NCBI GenBank assembly: GCA_947179155.2
Contig: OX359265.1
Location: forward strand, 57,919,540 to 57,983,539
DNA from: Hedera helix
Taxonomy: Eukaryota; Streptophyta; Magnoliopsida; Apiales; Araliaceae
Reading direction: 5' to 3'
Length of the DNA stretch: 64,000 nucleotides
The notes under the pieces are model-generated. The model was not told the origin of the DNA. It saw only the letters and a list, made by a program, of their open reading frames with translations, and made no database searches. This document shows, piece after piece, positions 61,739 through 64,000 of the stretch. Made by a program: the position numbers and the translations under genes. The first letter of the stretch is position 1. Every line of letters starts with the position of its first letter.

Positions 61739-62871
61739 AATATATGTATACATATTCACCTATACAAGCTTATTGGGCTCCACTTTGGACCTTAGAATTA
61801 ATTATATTGGGTTCATTCTTTTAATTTGTTTGGGCTCAATTTATTTATTACATTGAGCTAACATTAACTAACACATGCTACAATTAATTAAATTAAGCAT
61901 TGGGCTAGTTTTAACTATTACATGGATCATTGTTTAATTAAATTATATAGGCTACTAGGTTGGTTTATTGGACCTAGTTTAATATATCATTTGGACTTAT
62001 TATATAATCCAATTAGACTTGTTATTTATAAGCTCATTGGACTCCTTAATTAAATTAGCTTAAATAATACTATCACTTACAAATTCTTGGGTTTGTTTTA
62101 ATAAAATCCTAACACATGTTAATACAAGTACCTTGACTTGATTAAATTAAATCATTCACTATCCCTTATCATCAAAATTGGGTTTATAATATCGTTACAC
62201 ATATACGTACAATTATTTTCACAATAGGGTTATCTTTAATAATTCACTTGCTTCTTCTTTCTCATCATTCCTACAAGCCTACAAGTAATTAACTTGTTCA
62301 TTATAAAACTTCTTATTTGCTATACAAGGCCAACATTCAAGTTTTGTGATTTTATCACATAAGCTTCTCTTGCAATCATTTTTCTTCTTTAGTTAATTAT
62401 TTTAATTAACTAACTTAATATCTCTCATCATACAACTTAACACATACACACATACTTCATACCTCATATTTTCTTATGGATATAATTAAATAAAAAAAAA
62501 ATTGGGTTCGTAATTTTCTCGGTCATTACAAAATCTAATAAAATCAAGGGAGAATTATATTTACTAGTATATTTTTAAAAAATATTACAACAAAAGTGTA
62601 CACATAAAATATTTATAAAATTAATAAATCTTTAATATTTAAATTTTAAATTAGTGCATTGTTATTCCATTAATTTAGTTAGGTGATTTAATGGGTAGTT
62701 GACTCCAAATTTCAAAATTTAAAATACTTAAAAAATTGAAATAAAATGTTGAATGAAAAGTCAAACAAACTATCCATAAAAATGGATCAAATTAAACTGG
62801 ACCTCTCAAATCCATCTATCTTATCAGTGCTTCTCTTTAAAGTAAACTAGTCAGACATAGCGAAAATCAAC

Positions 62872-62945
62872 TGTTCCGCCGATCAGTTGGCGCAGTTCTT
62901 CAGCGACACCACCACCAACCCCACTGCCACTGCTGGTTACCTCTA
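62872..62945 (+). pseudogene. AMT1 ammonium transporter fragment, N-terminal part
   Basis: The plus strand reads CSADQLAQFFSDTTTNPTAT, which resembles the extracellular N-terminus of plant AMT1 ammonium transporters (Cys-Ser-Ala start and Asn/Thr-rich stretch). The codon expected to be ATG upstream is ATC. It ends at the first GGTTACCTC repeat. Assignment rests largely on the neighbouring fragment. Confidence 0.45.
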
Positions 62946-63680
62946 TAATAATGTTTGGTTACCTCTATATTAGTGTTTGGTTATCTAGAGAAATCGAGAA
63001 ATTCAACTATGAATGTGAAGATTCCATTGACGCCATTATGAGCGTGAATATGAAGGCATTAGAGGGCCGAAGGCAAAGGCGAAACCGAAAATGTAGTAGA
63101 AGAGGCCGCCGACGATGACTTTGAGGATGTTGGTGAGTGTGATGTTCATGGTATTTTTGGCGCAGACAGAGCCGGCGCAGAGCATGGGAAAATCAAGCTA
63201 CATGAAGAAGACGAGGTAGGAGGAGAAGATGAAGTAAGTGGCGATTTTTTGTTGCAGTTAATTTAGGTAACCAAACATTAGTATGGAGGTAACTAAATAC
63301 TAGTATTGAGGTAACCAATTTCTGAATGTGTAGTAACTAATTTTTCGTACAGTAAATTTAGGTAATCAAACACTAGTATGGAAGTAACCAATTCCTTAAT
63401 ATATAGTAACTAGTTTTTTCGTGCAGTAACTTTAGGTAATCAAACACAGTTGGTAACCAAACCTTCATATCAAGGTAACCAAACTTTCACACCAAGGTAA
63501 CCAAAATCTTAGGTTACCAATTTATTTTAAAAGTGATGCAGTTGGTAACCAAACCTTCATGCAGTTGGTTGCTAAATTTTCAGACCAAGGTAACTAATTC
63601 AGTTTTATTAGGTTACAAATTTATTTTGAATGTGATGCAGTTGGTAGCCAAACATTCATACAAAGATAACTATTTTAATT
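62934..63680. repeat. Inverted GGTTACC / GGTAACC repeat clusters around the AMT1 pieces
   Basis: The left cluster (62,934-62,990) has GGTTACCTCTATA-TGTTT units in forward sense. The right cluster (63,262-63,320, extending loosely to about 63,675) has AACATTAGTATGGAGGTAAC and GGTAACCAA units in inverse sense. Clustered short subterminal repeats in inverted orientation are a hallmark of CACTA-type and some Mutator-type elements. I could not find clear terminal ends. Confidence 0.5.
63064..63249 (-). pseudogene. AMT1 ammonium transporter fragment, TM1-TM2 part, inverted
   Basis: The minus strand reads TYFIFSSYLVFFM, a stop, then MLCAGSVCAKNTMNITLTN and GGLFYYIFGFAFAFG, a strong match to the first membrane segments of AMT1 proteins. 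A TAG (63,198-63,200) replaces the usual glutamine of the MQLGF motif. A frameshift follows before PSNAFI. It is opposite in orientation to the N-terminal fragment, so the piece has been rearranged. It is not functional. Confidence 0.8.
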
Positions 63681-63683
63681 TTT

Positions 63684-63953
63684 GTGAGTAACAATTTCGC
63701 GGTGGAGGAGAATGATGAAGGGGAGGAGAGGGCATATAGCGATGACGCAACCAAGGACTGCTGGAGATTTGCGACGGAGAAGAATGATGAAAGGAAGGCG
63801 GATGAAGAGAATGATGAAGGGGAGACAACAACGGATGAGGATGATGAAGATAATGATGAAGGGAAGGCGGAGATTTGCGGCGGAGGCGGTGATAAAGAGG
63901 GTGAGGAGGCGGCAGAGGAAGATGATGAGGAAGATGAAGATTATAATAGATAA
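63684..63953 (+). other. Acidic low-complexity open frame
   Basis: 89 codons, strongly Glu/Asp-rich, arising from imperfect repeats of GATGAAGGGGAGG and GCGGCGGAG words. The reverse strand is also open, as expected for purine-rich repeats. There is no family resemblance or gene context, so I doubt it is a gene. It could belong to the same captured or rearranged segment. Confidence 0.2.
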
Positions 63954-64000
63954 GATAATTTTTTTATTTTTCATTCCTTTTGATTTGAATTTTGTAATAT

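Larger units (their letters stand above)
57799..62530 (-). mobile_element. Solo LTR of a second gypsy family, 4.7 kb
   Basis: On the minus strand it starts TGTAATGACCGAGAAAATTA and ends GGAGGCGTCACA, termini typical of long plant Ty3/gypsy LTRs and related to, but distinct from, family A-E. The flanks AATTC (57,794-57,798) and AAATC (62,531-62,535) match at 4 of 5 bases, consistent with an aged duplication. No primer site, polypurine tract or coding region is seen. It contains a 39-bp repeat array, GC-rich GCGCTGGCGGCGCT words (60,390-60,460) and a (TA)n run. Confidence 0.78.

Overview
This window is plant nuclear DNA, most likely from a eudicot. It has split genes with GT-AG introns, chloroplast and cuticle genes of land-plant type, AT-rich intergenic DNA, many small foldback elements, and a large load of Ty3/gypsy LTR retrotransposons. 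I cannot name the species. No bacterial-type operon, CRISPR array or rRNA is present, and I found no convincing tRNA.

Region 1 (1-13,260) is a stack of nested copies of one Ty3/gypsy chromovirus (Tekay/Del-like) family. An old plus-strand LTR (D, right part 12,517-13,260) was hit by a minus-strand LTR (A, 1-2,148 and 12,215-12,516). A was then hit by a complete 10,066-bp plus-strand element (B, 2,149-12,214) with the target duplication TTTTA. B is non-autonomous: gag is replaced by an unrecognised sequence, reverse transcriptase is deleted, and integrase carries a stop. Its two 3,168-bp LTRs nonetheless differ at only about 3 positions.

Region 2 (13,261-23,827) holds a hydroxyproline-rich/SPxP-type protein gene on the minus strand (coding 16,471-20,490, two exons). 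A possible orphan exon pair lies just beyond its 3' end.

Region 3 (23,828-39,170) holds a solo LTR of the same chromovirus family (E, TSD AAAAT) and an intact 10,718-bp autonomous-looking copy (C, 28,448-39,165, minus strand, TSD AGAGA). C has a single 1,548-residue gag-pol reading frame and LTRs differing at about 6 positions. C is a plausible source of the enzymes that moved B.

Region 4 (39,171-48,130) holds a broken HCF106 (chloroplast TatB) locus on the plus strand. It lacks the membrane-anchor exon and the last exon, and has a solo LTR (40,546-41,178, TSD CCCTT) in intron 1. It converges on a two-exon BAHD acyltransferase gene on the minus strand (44,198-48,037) of the DCR type, which makes cuticle polyester. 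From memory, Arabidopsis At5g52430 (hydroxyproline-rich) and At5g52440 (HCF106) are neighbours. This window would then keep that ancient pair, pushed apart by retrotransposons.

Region 5 (48,131-64,000) has no recognisable intact gene. It contains several MITE/foldback families, a three-level nest with a 426-bp hAT MITE flanked by an exact 8-bp duplication, and a 4.7-kb solo LTR of a second gypsy family. That LTR carries about 1.1 kb of 39-bp hairpin-forming repeats. At the right edge are inverted AMT1-type ammonium transporter fragments between inverted GGTTACC repeats, suggesting a gene-capturing DNA transposon.
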